NCBI GenBank assembly: GCA_947652115.1
Contig: OX393563.1
Span: forward strand, 486,016-550,015
Source of the DNA: Blastomussa wellsi
Taxonomy: Eukaryota; Cnidaria; Anthozoa; Scleractinia; Plerogyridae
Reading direction: 5' to 3'
Length of the DNA stretch: 64,000 nucleotides
The notes below the pieces were generated by a model. It was not told where the DNA came from. It did no database searches and saw only the letters and a list, made by a program, of their open reading frames with translations. Every line of letters starts with the position of its first letter. Positions within the stretch are counted from its first letter, which is position 1. Positions 31,867 to 62,714 of the stretch are shown here, piece after piece. Position numbers and translations under genes: made by a program.

Positions 31867-34800
31867 GGAACAAGACCTCTAACACAGGGAAGCTGTAGTT
31901 TATCCGGTTTTGTATCAGGAACTTATAAACTTGTAGTCCTTATAATGGAAAATAGAGACTTAGATTTAGTAAGATTTAGATTTATATAAGAGGCTGCTTA
32001 GATTAACAGCAAGGGTGCCTGAAGAAGAACCAATAAAATCAATAATTTTAACTGAAGAGAAATAACAACTAGTTAAACAGGTTATAAACAAATAATTGGA
32101 TCATTGGAGCCTAGAAATAAAGAAACTCTGTGCAACGTGCTTACGAATAATTTAACAGCTCGAGTATACCATTTTACATCCAAATATAATTTTCTAATAA
32201 TCAAAAGAAATAACCAGTTTACGACGGAATAGCTCTTTTTCAACTGATAATCAGTTGAAAAAGAACTATTCCGTGGGAGGTCGGTCTTTGTACCCTGGTC
32301 GCTATTTAAATTTTACCTTTTTCTAATTTTTAAATCATTATTCTTTTTTAATCTAAAGGGCAAAGGTTGGGCGGACGCAGCAACTGGTTTGCATTATCTG
32401 TGCATACGGTTAGAGCGCCAACTATTTCGGTGAAACTTGCCACAGAAAGATTAAATCAATGGAATGAGAACTCCGATAACGCAGAAAAACATCAGAGAAA
32501 CAAATGGCCGCATTGGACCAATCATACCTAGAAATATAATAAACGGCAGTTCTGTTCACTGTCGCAACTAAAATGTGATGATGATAATGTTGACAACAGG
32601 GACGACAGCACAGGAGACGAATTGTCCAGAGTGTTACACATTTGATATTAATTTTACGATAACTTGTGCAGATAGCTGCTTTAGAGTGTGTAAAGCTTAT
32701 AAAGTGTGATTATGTAGGAATGCTATTGAAGTTTTTAAAGAAATTATTTTTCGGAAAAAAACTTAAGGAACAACAAAATTTGTATTTTGTTACTAGATAT
32801 TTATAAAATAATAATAATAATAATTTTTATTATATATATCAAAAATTACTGAGTTATTTTGGGCAAGCCTAACTTTACTTCCCACTGAGAACTTTTAGTG
32901 TGATTTAATATTCAATTGCTATTACTATTGTTGTTCAATTTATTTTCCAATTCCAATCAGCAAAAAATATTCAGTGCTGAATAGATAGTCGTATCTAATA
33001 CATGCTAATTTAAGTCATTATGAGTTAAGAACTCAAATAATCTTCAATAAAGTGACAATATTATAAACGATTTGCTAATGAACAATATCAGAGGTTTGTT
33101 ACATTTAAGATGACGCTTTGCTTATTTGATAGGGTCACAAATATAAAAGAGATTTGGCCGTATAAGAATCCTTTTAGTTTCTTGTTAAATTAACATAACT
33201 GAATTTTTTTATCACCCATGCCCCACACGTTTAAAAATTCAACAACATCAACAACATAGAACACCTAAAATAGCTAGGACGACTACGTATTTATTGCAGG
33301 AGTTGTGGGGCCTTCGATTCTGTTCCAAATGCTAAGAATTCGTATTCCAAAAATAAGTTATTCATTGTCATTCAAACCTAAAACCATCAATGGACCTTTG
33401 TTATCCTGATTACACGAAGGCGGAACGTAAATACAAACCAACACTAAATTAATACAATTATCGGACCATCTTTCTTTAACAAAGCCTCCGGCAAAATTAG
33501 GCAGGAGAAGTTGACGTTCATTTCTTCCGGTGTGGGATAAATAAAATAAGAGAGTCCCCTGGACATGGTTAAGCAATAGGAAAGTTTGAAGAAGAAAAAA
33601 ACTATAAATTATTTAAGCAGTACATCCTGTACGCGAAAAACAAGAAAAGAGGCAACTAACAAGCAGAGTTATTCTGTGTCTCACGGAACAACATTCCATG
33701 ATATACCAAGTATTATTTTGTCACCTCGTATTACACGAGTTTCTTCGCTACAAAATAAGTTCAGAACTTCTTAAGCGAATATTTTACAATATGCGCGGGA
33801 TAATGTGAATCAAGTCAAGCCATATTTGCTGACAGTTCTTAGCTAAAGACAAGATTTAAGAGTTGATCAATGCTAGGGAAAAAGGTGTTGCTACATAGCT
33901 GTTTGATTCCCGTTGGCCTTCAATTGTAGGCAACAAAAATATTGGAATGTTGGATGAAAACAATTTTTGCCTTCTTACAGCTACCTGGCCCTTGAACGTC
34001 TAGTCGACACTAGTTCTTAAAGCATTTGCTCGAACATACTCAGAGTTGATGGTTTGGCATCACAACTTTGTACAACTTTCGAGAAAAAACGTACCTTAAA
34101 ACACGCTCTCCGTTTCGATAACCTGACTGAGATGCTGTTTACTCCCCGCAGCTCGGTTAAAAGTTATGTTATTTTTTAAGGCCCGTGCCAGTACTTATAT
34201 GTAAAATATCACCCAATATCAACTGCACTTATTCACACGATCCAGTATCAAAAATACATTAAAAGGAATGTAATTCTGGCTCATAAACGTAACAATTATA
34301 TACCCCAAAGGGAGTTAATGAAAATTGCATTGGGAAAACAGTGCGACGAAAATACTCTTTTCACATTTGATTATTCGATTTCCATGGCAGTCGATAGCAG
34401 TGATAAGTATATTTAGCGATATTCATCCCAAGAAAGATACCGCGCATCGAATACACAGAAGCAGATTGTTTATTCAAGTGGATATATTGGCCTGCCTTAA
34501 GGCCGACACACACGAATCTTTGCATTTATTACTTATATGTGCCAAATATCGGCCATGATCGCAAAGTTTAGAACAGCCTTAAATACAATTTGCAGTTTTA
34601 CATAACGATTTACGTTTTATCCTTGCAATAAACTCACCCTTACAGTGAAGTCTTACAGAAAGGTGTGTGCAACATTTAACCTAACTTCAGTCCGCTTCAG
34701 TTTTTGGGGTTAATTTTACTTTGCATTACGTATGTTTTTAAATTTAAAGTTAAATAAATTATATTGCTTTAAAGCTGAAGTGAAGTAAATTCTATTGAGA

Positions 34801-37017
34801 TTAATGTAAGTAGTTTCTCAAGAAGCCAATGTTATGTTTGCATCGTCATTGTTTGATTGCATGTTTCGATCTGCAATCAGATCATTGGACTTCTTATAAC
34901 ACCAAAAATAGCTAAGAAAAGTAAGGAAATGATCATAAATTGGTGATGAGATCTTAACCTGCCTGTTAAGGCTACTTCTGCCCGATTACCGAACGTAAAT
35001 TGTAAATTTCTGCTTTAATTTTCTTCTACAGCCTTAAACAATTAATTCATTTAGTACGAATGATAAGCTTTGCTGTTCGTAGGTTCACAAAGCGAGCCAT
35101 AGTACGGACCACGGACGCTATAAAATGTCCCGGCGTTTACTAGATTGGTCGAGCAAATCTCGTTTTATACCCCAACTTATTACATGCTTTTTACTTAATA
35201 ATTTTAGTTACATCTTCGCTTTCATTCATGAAACGCTTCCATTGTATAAGAGAGATATCGTCTCTGTCGCACCAACGAAACATTAAAATACTTGCAGCCA
35301 TTTTATAAGTTGATGGAATCTCGCCATGCTCACAGTTATGGATAACCCCAAGTTTCTTACCCAGCTGTTGAATACACTAAAATTTGTTATCGTTTACTGG
35401 TTTCCTGAAACTTTTTCAAATGTACATGTATTTGTGTCCTTTTGGACATATTCTACTAACTCGGTTATGCATTATAAATTGAAATTCTTTCCATAGATCA
35501 GTAGCGCAACAAAAATGCCAACCATTCCTTTCCACTCCTTTATTTCAGTTTCTTATAGACCACTTAAAATAGCATGAAAATAACGTTTCAAAGGTCAGGT
35601 GTAAAGATATCGTGAGCAACCGTCCATCCAGTGTAGTTACAGACCCACATAGTGTCGCATGCGGAGCGAGCTGGGCGTCTTGGGAAGTAAAAATTATAAC
35701 AACGTACTCCAAAGTTCACGGGAATTCCATGAACTGAACACAGATCGCTTAGCGATGGTTTAAATTGTTGCCCCTTACCATCGAAGACTGGACTTTGAAA
35801 CGTGATTTACTGATGTCATGAGAGAGATGATTTTTTTCATCAAGCCCATTGTACTAGTAGTGAAATTGTCTTTGTTTCTAAAGGAAGCCATTTCTTATTT
35901 TTTTCAAGAAATTTTACCCGACTTTAATTTTTTGGCAGAAAGACGTGTCTATTTTCAACTGAATTGTCCTTGATTTAGAAATACCTGTACAGTCTCTTTT
36001 CTGTTTTCTCTCTTTTCTCTTGTCTGTTGTCTTTCCTGTTCCCTCAAAATCCAAGACCCAGTTCAAGGAGATGTGGAAACGCTGTCCTCTTCTTGTATCG
36101 TTCCTATTCCTTTCAAAATAGCAAAGAGATACGTTCAACTTTTATAGCTTGTCTCTTGCTATTCACGTTGTTTTTATGCCTTCTGTGTTCAATTATATTG
36201 CGATGATTTTTGTTATTATTCCTATTGATCGTAGTCGCAATTTAGTATATTAATCTTGTCAAGACTCGTTTTAATTTTTTAATGACCGAGAATTATTTAC
36301 AGGAACTGCTCTAACTGGACGCAATTTACGTCAGAAGCAATTATAGTGGTCGATGTAACGTTTTTCGTTTTGCAATTCCCTTATAGCTGCAGGTTTAGCG
36401 GCAATAACGTTTAACGTCATGATATTTTGGCCACTGCAGTTTCAATTTTTTAACATAATAAAATCAAGAAGAAGAGTATGACTAAAGAAGGGTAACAAAA
36501 ACGTATTAAAACTAAGCGAAACTGAACTAAAATTTTGTTGCCAGGTAGTTAAGCCGTTAAAACACAATACGTTGAAAATCAACTTATTTTAATGAATAGA
36601 ATTAGCGCTATTATTGTGCTATGGCAACACTTGACTAAACTGAGCTCATATGATGATGGAACATGTGATGGAGTTCTGTGAACAATATCAAATTTAGCAG
36701 CGCCCTTTGAACCGACCACAAAAACTGCTGCCATTATATTTCTTTTTTTTAATTAGAGAGAATAAAAGAAACTATAATTCGAGTCATTTTTCCCTCCTTG
36801 TCATTGGCCCAGAGCCTACCACGTGACCTACAAATAACTGCCAACGAATAATGGGTTGCTCATGTGCATTAGCGTCCTACAGTGATTTTGCTACAATAGT
36901 CTGCTCTTGCGTAGTTGATCAATTAGCATTAAAGCTGCTCTTTATCATTAGGAAATTCTTATTCGACCGAAATACCCGGTGGGCGTTCTAGTCATCAACA
37001 CGACAAAGCCAACAAAA
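31867..37017. other. 5-kb stretch with no gene recognised
   Basis: No exon chain, domain or tRNA-like head identified. It holds a near-perfect 51-bp palindrome at 32224-32274 (one mismatch in 23-base arms) and short A/T runs. The minus frame at 33358-33576 (contains LLLPNFAGGFVKERWSDN) is unsupported by splice or family evidence. The promoter of paralogue A should lie at the left end. Confidence 0.4.
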
Positions 37018-37031
37018 TGTTTTTTTTTTTT

Positions 37032-37250
37032 CAGTCATGGAGTAAATTTGTTATTAACCAAGCTTGCTCAGGACTGTACTGCGGATATGGCTGTGCTCAG
37101 TCATATCAGTCATGGAGTAAATTTGTTATTAACCAAGCTTGCTCAGGACTGTACTGCGGATATGGCTGTGCTCAGCCATATCAGTCATGGAGTAAATTTG
37201 TTATTAACCAAGCTTGCTCAGGACTGTACTGCGGATATGGCTGTGCTCAG
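37032..37250 (+). repeat. Three tandem 75-bp units after a poly-T tract
   Basis: CAGTCATGGAGTAAATTTG starts at 37032, 37107 and 37182, with almost no changes between units. The array follows a T run ending in TCAG (37019-37034), which resembles a splice acceptor. The unit is a multiple of three and reads open in two frames. Confidence 0.9.
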
Positions 37251-37457
37251 TCCTTACTGTCAAAGCTCGACCGATATTCTCCTGGTACGGCACTCGCGCG
37301 TGGTTAACAACACAGATATACAACATTGAATCAGCCACATAAACATTTGTAAGTTTGCAGATTTAATATTGCATCACAATACTTCCAATACTAAGAATGA
37401 ATAGTGACAGTCTTGATGCTACCAGTCTTGAGGATCGTTAATTTGATGTTTTGCATC

Positions 37458-56285
<18,828 letters not shown>

Positions 56286-56904
56286 CTGCATTTTCTCAAA
56301 AGAAATAAGATCCCTGTTAGACAATACTTGCTGTTCAAAGATAAAACTATTTGATTGTTGATTAATTAATATTTATTTATTGGTTTATTTATTACTTCTC
56401 TTTTCCTTTAACTTGTAAATTATTATGGACTGTAAAACCCAAAATGATTTTTCAGTTTCAATTTAACTGACTCACAGTCACAGCCTAGAGCTATACAATG
56501 TAGCTAATTTGTTAAATTCATCGCACATCATATTGGCAACCACGTAACCAACCAATCAGCATTTTTAAAACAATTTCTAGTTGCAACAAGAAGGTATATT
56601 AGTGTAAATACATCAATAAGATAATTTAACCTAACTTCATCTCGAACAAACCCTAGTCAGTCTCCGCCATTTTCGATGCCATAGAAATTATATGGTGAAG
56701 CGAAATCTTATTGCATTGCTGTAAGTTGTGTTTCTGAAAAGTCTGTTTGATTCCCTTTACAGTTTCACACTGATCTCTTTCGTTTAGACACTCTCCGCGT
56801 AAAAATAATACGGACACACTCGTATGTAAAAATTGACAAAAGTGTAGCTGATTCGGGTCATTTTTAAAAAACTTCGTTAAAGAGGAGTAAGGAAGATTAT
56901 CGTA

Positions 56905-57480
56905 AAATGATCATACATACACTTTATTGAGCATCCCTAACGAGGGCTTTTCAGCATCAATATTAAAATAAATTAAATAAATAACTAAATTAATTATTCG
57001 ATTTAAAACCAAAAAAATATAAAAACAACAATGACTAAATAGTAACTATATACAAAAATTATCATACAAATACAAATCAGTTTCAAATAAGGTCATTAAT
57101 TGGACGTCTCTTAAAAACCATAGTATTCATGACTTCCCTTAAATCTTTACTTAGATTATTCCATACTTTTACCCCACGATAATAAAAGGCCAGCATTGGC
57201 CAGCAAAATTTGTTCAACACAGAGATATTTAGAGACTACCGAAGAACTACTAGTGGTGACACTCTTGGGCTGCTACCGATTGGATAATGTTGATGATAAC
57301 TGCTAAAATATCCTGTTAGCAAAGTATTTTAATTTTTCATACCAGAAGAAATACAATCTTCAATGAAGGCTACTAAGTTTCCTTCTTTATCTTGAAATAG
57401 CTTCGTGTCTTTGGGTCTAAGAAAGACGATGCAATATTTTAATATTTAACATAATCAAGAAGCGAATTCGTAACCAGTTA
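56905..57480 (-). pseudogene. LINE ORF2 C-terminus and 3' UTR
   Basis: Minus strand: FYYRGVKVWNNLSKDLREVM and NTMVFKRRPINDLI then a stop, followed by a 3' UTR with GCCCTCGTTAGGGATGCTCA and AATAAA. This is the C-terminal pattern of CR1/L2-like LINEs. Upstream codons contain stops. It lies between the 56.2-kb and 57.6-kb exons. Confidence 0.75.
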
Positions 57481-57628
57481 CAGATCTAGGTGTCGCCTTA
57501 ACGGAAGAATTTTTTTCTATAGATATATTTTAGATTGTAGAACAAAGGAGACAGAAACGACAAAAATTGCTAGCATTTGTGGGATACAAGGAGAACATAA
57601 AATTAAATTCATTCTTTTAATTACTTAC

Positions 57629-58172
57629 AAATGAAACTTCTTGTGTATATTGCTTATGATGAACTTGTGCAACATTTTCTTTGCTTGTTTCTTGCTAAAA
57701 CGTCTCTTCATTGCATCTGTAGTTTTCTTTTTCAAATGCAGATTACGATTAACCAATAATTTAACTCGACGACATTTCAAGCCTGCTGGGCGACGGTGAC
57801 CTTAATAAAAGAATTACAAGCCTTAGTACAAATAGAAAAGGAAAATAGTGCACGCATGCATGTTTACAGTTGTTAGCAAGTAGTAGTATCTGCACGCATG
57901 CTCAGAATGCAACGGGTTAAACACAAAGAGATTCGCATCTACAATCCGGTGCCCTCAAAAATAAAGTGACTAATTCACTAACCTTTGAAGTGAAAGTGAC
58001 CGTGAAAAGCCAATGATTTGTGACTTTTTGAATGTCTGGAGTGTTTACCATGAAATAACTGCAAGTGTCTATGACGATGGTCCTTGTGTTGCCTTCCTTT
58101 GTGTTTACCCAAAACAACACTTATCAATAACAAAAGTATAACAAACGCACTAACAATACAGCAACACTTCAT
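57629..58172 (-). CDS. Signal-peptide and basic exons of a secreted protein (two exons)
   Basis: Exon 1 is 58172-57983 and exon 2 is 57800-57629, joined in phase 1. Protein: MKCCCIVSAFVILLLLISVV signal peptide, a His/Lys/Arg-rich stretch (GKHKGRQHKDHRHRH, HGKHSRHSKSHKS), then a basic domain (PAGLKCRRVKLLVNRN, KRRFSKKQAKKMLHKFI). Exon 2 ends at a canonical GTAAGT in phase 2; if unspliced the frame stops at once (KKFHL then TAA), giving about 121 aa. The next recognisable exon (56285) needs phase 1, so either a small exon was missed or this is a separate gene. No family recognised; the His/Lys richness would suit binding of metal or acidic partners, which is only inference. Confidence 0.65.
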
Positions 58173-58984
58173 TGTTTTGGAAACGATTTAAACTATCAGT
58201 TTGTTCGGTTTAACTTGTGTAGACACTGTTTGTAAGAGTCACCTCAATTGTTATACTTCAACAAAGCCTAAAGCGTTTGACTTCAAAAGTGTTAAAATGG
58301 TATAGAATTTGACGTAGAATAAATAATGAACAGCATTTTGAAGTTCAGTGATAAATAAGTAATTGCTTGAACATGAAATTTTCTTGCTTCCTTAAACGTT
58401 TTATTTTGTGAATAACGGACAAAAAAAGTGCTATCTTTAGGCTTAACAAACGGAAATAGAAAATAAAGAGGCTATATTTGATATAATTTGCTCTTTCTTC
58501 ATTATTTCGTCTTCCACGGAAATTTGTACAAGCAAAGTAGGCGTATCTGGTATTCAAAGTCTTCAGGTACCATGCCTTTGCTGGAATAGGTTGGTGAAGT
58601 TTAGCAACTGAAGACATAATGACCACTGGTTGTTGTCACGCGTCATTTACTGGTACCAATTACATGTCATACTAAACGCATTGCCCGACGACGACATTTT
58701 CTCTTGACGATATCAATGCCGTATGGAAAGGGAACTTCGTGTTTATGGTGTCTTGAACAAATGATATTATTTTGACTTTTTGTCCGCTCTAGCATTCGCT
58801 TTCTATAGAAACCGATTTCCTCTTAGATGAGATAAACAACAAACATCGCAATAACAAGGCAGTTTGCGTGACATATTCGGAATTTATATTATAGAATGAT
58901 AGACAAATACGATGATCAACATATCATCTTTACTGCATTTGCATCTTAATAACCAAGTAAAGTATATGAGCTGAACACGTATTT
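58173..58984. other. Region upstream of the secreted-protein exons
   Basis: No gene seen. The minus frame at 58345-58626 has no domain. A promoter for the minus-strand gene should lie near 58173-58300 but no element could be fixed. Confidence 0.35.
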
Positions 58985-59177
58985 AACCGCACTATTTATG
59001 TACTCATTCTTAATGACAACCTCCCAAATTATTTTATATTAAATAAATTCATAATACACGATTTGGCTCAAACATATATATTGCTTGTAAAAGGACAAAT
59101 TATAGAGGGGCCCAAATCTGGAATGAGTTACACAAAGAATTAAAACTATTGAAATCATATTATTCATTAAAAAATGG
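58985..59177 (+). pseudogene. LINE C-terminal fragment cut by the Ngaro-like element
   Basis: YRGAQIWNELHKELKLLKSY then YSLKNG reads in one frame up to the first base of the downstream repeat. This is the usual C-terminal GPQIWN motif region of CR1/L2-like LINEs. It is the host sequence into which the 59.2-kb element inserted. Confidence 0.7.
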
Positions 59178-59921
59178 TTAATACTCCCAACCCATGAAGA
59201 AAGCAAGACAACAACAACATATATGGGATAAATGGGGTAGGGGATGAAGTGCTCGAGTTGCCAATAAAATTCTTACAGGGTGGCGCAGGTCGGGTGGTTG
59301 GCAACGAGAGGGCGTAACCATAGGAACACTATTAAGCAACAACAACTACAACCAGGCTACAGAGAGGTCCTAATCCTCTCTCTGGGGTCCTAATCCCCAG
59401 GCTCTAACAGGTTGTAAACCATACTAGCAACAACTACAACCAGGCTACAGAGAGGTCCTAGTGACATCTCTCTGGGGTCCTAATCCCCAGGCTCTAACAG
59501 GTTGTAAACCATACTAGCAAAAACTACAACCAGGCTACAGAGAGGTCCTAATGACCTCTCTCTGGGGTCCTAATCCCCAGGCTCTAAAAGGTTGTAAACC
59601 AATTAACAAAAACTACAACCAGGCTACAGAGAGGCCCTAATGACCTCTCTCTGGGGTCCTAATCCCCAGGCTCTAATAGGTTGTAAACCAAATTAACAAA
59701 AACTACAACCAGGCTACAGAGAGGCCCTAATGACCTCTCTCTGGGGTCCTAATCCCCAGGCTCTAATAGGTTGTAAACCATATTACCACAACAAACAAAA
59801 ACAAATCAACCAAGGTCTGGTTCCCATGGAAACAAGGCTGTCCGGGGGCCCCATTCTGCCAAATAGCTGCCCATGTGAGTCTATGGGGCAAAAGGGCGAC
59901 TGTGTGGAGCACTTCATCCCC
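59178..59921 (-). repeat. Split direct repeat B2
   Basis: 744 bases, nearly identical to 60679-61422. It contains five tandem units of about 88 bases, each with GAGAGGTCCTAATGACCTCT and TGGGGTCCTAATCCCCA (two self-complementary motifs) and GGCTCTAACAGGTTGTAAAC. The 77-codon frame inside is repeat-derived. Confidence 0.95.
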
Positions 59922-60678
59922 TCCCAAAGTTTATTTACTAAGGAAAAAACAATAAGTGTCTGAATGAGCAAACAAACTGCTCAGCGGTACCAATAGCACT
60001 AAGGCTGAATAGCTGTAATAATATCAATTAGCAAACAAACTGCTCTAGTCAAATAGCACTGAGGCTGAATAACTATAATGTCTCAATGAGTCAACAAACT
60101 GCTCAAGTCCAATGTCACTTATTATATATATATAAGGCTGAATAACTATAGTTCTCAAAGAGCAAACAAACTGCTCAAGTCCACCAGCAATGATGCAGAA
60201 TAACTATAATTATCTGAATGAGCAAACAAACTGCTCAAGTCCAATGTCACTTATTATATATATAAGGCTGAATAACTATAATAATCTCAATGAGCAAACA
60301 AACTGCTCAAGTCCAATGCCACGTAGGCTAGGTAACTACAACATTTGTAATACTTTATTAAAAAACTTACACTGAATAGGGGTGGGTGGGTGGGAATTTG
60401 ACAACACTCTGAGAGATCAGAGAAATTCAAGTGAACTCGTGATGAGCAGATAAGACCGAATGGTCTTGATTGACAAGGGGAAAAGCTGAAACGTGATTGG
60501 TCCGTAAATAGAAACCGCGCGAACAGTAGATTTGACCTTAAGGTGAAATGAGATGTTTGTCTTGAAGATATTGCGTGACAGTACTGTTATTTAATGCTAG
60601 GATTGCATCGTAACTTCTCTGATCTCTCTTTCATGGTTGCTCGTATTAACTTAAATTTATATTAGTTATAAATTGGCT
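59922..60678 (-). repeat. Putative A2 segment between the B repeats
   Basis: 757 bases. The first half has about six imperfect units with AGCAAACAAACTGCTCAAGT and AAGGCTGAATAACTATAAT at 55-80 base spacing. The second half (60370-60678) is unique. It is predicted to match the 5' A1 repeat lying beyond 64000. Confidence 0.65.
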
Positions 60679-61422
60679 TTAATACTCCCAACCCATGAAG
60701 AAAGCAAGACAACAACAACATATATGGGATAAATGGGGTAGGGGATGAAGTGCTCGAGTTGCCAATAAAATTCTTACAGGGTGGCGCAGGTCGGGTGGTT
60801 GGCAACGAGAGGGCGTAACCATAGGAACACTATTAAGCAACAACAACTACAACCAGGCTACAGAGAGGTCCTAATCCTCTCTCTGGGGTCCTAATCCCCA
60901 GGCTCTAACAGGTTGTAAACCATACTAGCAACAACTACAACCAGGCTACAGAGAGGTCCTAGTGACCTCTCTCTGGGGTCCTAATCCCCAGGCTCTAACA
61001 GGTTGTAAACCATACTAGCAAAAACTACAACCAGGCTACAGAGAGGTCCTAATGACCTCTCTCTGGGGTCCTAATCCCCAGGCTCTAAAAGGTTGTAAAC
61101 CAATTAACAAAAACTACAACCAGGCTACAGAGAGGCCCTAATGACCTCTCTCTGGGGTCCTAATCCCCAGGCTCTAATAGGTTGTAAACCAAATTAACAA
61201 AAACTACAACCAGGCTACAGGGAGGCCCTAATGACCTCTCTCTGGGGTCCTAATCCCCAGGCTCTAATAGGTTGTAAACCATATTACCACAACAAACAAA
61301 AACAAATCAACCAAGGTCTGGTTCCCATGGAAACAAGGCTGTCCGGGGGCCCCATTCTGCCAAATAGCTGCCCATGTGAGTCTATGGGGCAAAAGGGCGA
61401 CTGTGTGGAGCACTTCATCCCC
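60679..61422 (-). repeat. Split direct repeat B1
   Basis: 744 bases, same length as 59178-59921, with two differences noticed: GACCTC for GACATC in unit two, and CAGGGAGG for CAGAGAGG in the last unit. It is separated from the recombinase stop by 287 bases. Confidence 0.95.
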
Positions 61423-61709
61423 AAAAATACACAAAGTGTATTCCCCATAGACGAACAAAATATGAATGGAAATGTATCCATTTCCTTAATATATATATAA
61501 CTTAATATAAAGAATCATGTAAGTCTATGAAATAGAAAGCTATACATGATTGTATATACACAAGGCTGCACATAAATTCAGTCCCGGAACTATCAGCTTT
61601 AAGGACCGAGGTTGGTAATAATAACTTCTTTTGTTTTAAATATTTACTTATTTATTTATTTGAATGAGAGAAACTGAAATTTTTGCAGTCTTGTATATAC
61701 CATATATGC

Positions 61710-62714
61710 TTAGTGATAGGAATCCCTTACTAATTTTTGAGAAACTTCAACAATTATGGGCTGTGGGCATCTAATGTAGCGTTCAAAACAATCTGAAGAC
61801 CAACGACCCAAGGTTTTTATGAGCCATGGGGGAAGTCCCACGGATGCAGCTGTTGTAGCTGCCCCTATCCGATAGCTATGTCCTGCATACTGATATGGGG
61901 AAAAACCAGATTGAGAAAGAAGCTGCCTTGTCTCCGAAATCAAAGAATCCTTGGTCAGAGGTTTCCCAGAGAAATATATAAAAAGGGGGCCCGGGGTGGG
62001 GTTCCTTAAGGATATATAGGCCTTCATTGCCTGGACTGGGCAAACTGGCTGGTGTGTTTTGCCTATGAGAATGGTCTGGCCGGATCTGAATGGATCAGTT
62101 TTTGAAATTTTTATGCGGACTGACAAGTGGTCAGGATTTTCCCAAGTGGGCAGGAAAGATACATCATCAGGGGATAAATTTGCCTCAGGAGAAAATTTAT
62201 TATTACAAGTCAGCTCCCCAAGGCGAAGAAAACCGAAGAATGCAAGAGTCATGGCTGCCCAGAGCATGACTGAATTATAATCAGGGGCATACGAGATTGC
62301 CAAAAGGGAGTGAAAGAGTCTAAGATGTTTAATGGTGATTGGTAACCGAGCCCTTGTAGCATTAGTACCCTGTGATCGTTTGATTCCCCTACAAACAAGC
62401 TGCAATCGAGGGAATTTGTTAAGGTCAAGTGAAAACCCACGGCGAATATGGAAGTGACGCACAGCAGCAAGGTAGCCCTTTATAGAAGAATATTTAATTG
62501 ACCTGGCCAGAAAGGCAGCATACTTGATAAGGGTATCTTCATCGGTTGGCAAACATCTCCAAGAAGTTGGGCGGTAAAGAAAACAAAAATCCAGAAAACG
62601 TTTTTCAGCAGAGGAGTAGGTCTGTTCAGTGGAAGCGGCAATAGAGAGATTGAAGTAAGTATTGACATCTTCTTCTAGATCTCCCAGAGCTCCTGTGGTA
62701 TTGGGCAAGGACAC
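61710..62714 (-). CDS. Tyrosine recombinase of the Ngaro/DIRS-like element
   Basis: 334 aa, complete. It integrates the circular cDNA by site-specific recombination, in place of a DDE integrase. The N-terminal SAM-like core-binding part is about 15-115 (AASTEQTYSSAEKRFLDFC). The catalytic domain is about 120-334 with all four key residues: Arg164 in FLRLGEL, His279-x-x-Arg282 in GHSYRIGAATTAA, and Tyr313 in DCFERYIR; Trp305 in LGRWSSD fills the usual His/Trp position. The Met start lies 40 bases inside the end of the RT/RNase H frame, in a different frame, so expression may use reinitiation or frameshifting. No stops or frameshifts. Confidence 0.95.
   Translation of the reverse strand: MSLPNTTGALGDLEEDVNTYFNLSIAASTEQTYSSAEKRFLDFCFLYRPTSWRCLPTDEDTLIKYAAFLARSIKYSSIKGYLAAVRHFHIRRGFSLDLNKFPRLQLVCRGIKRSQGTNATRARLPITIKHLRLFHSLLAISYAPDYNSVMLWAAMTLAFFGFLRLGELTCNNKFSPEANLSPDDVSFLPTWENPDHLSVRIKISKTDPFRSGQTILIGKTHQPVCPVQAMKAYISLRNPTPGPLFIYFSGKPLTKDSLISETRQLLSQSGFSPYQYAGHSYRIGAATTAASVGLPPWLIKTLGRWSSDCFERYIRCPQPIIVEVSQKLVRDSYH

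Noticed and set aside
33358..33576. 72-codon minus frame with an exon-like composition
   Set aside because: No acceptable splice sites in matching phase and no recognised family; kept only as a remark in the region entry.
59340..59800. Regularly spaced palindromic repeats that resemble a CRISPR array
   Set aside because: The units are contiguous 88-bp tandem repeats without unique spacers, recur identically in B1, and lie in a eukaryotic retrotransposon.
59730..61500. Two near-identical small plus frames (77 and 89 codons)
   Set aside because: They lie antisense in the B1/B2 repeats of the Ngaro-like element and are copies of one another by repeat duplication.
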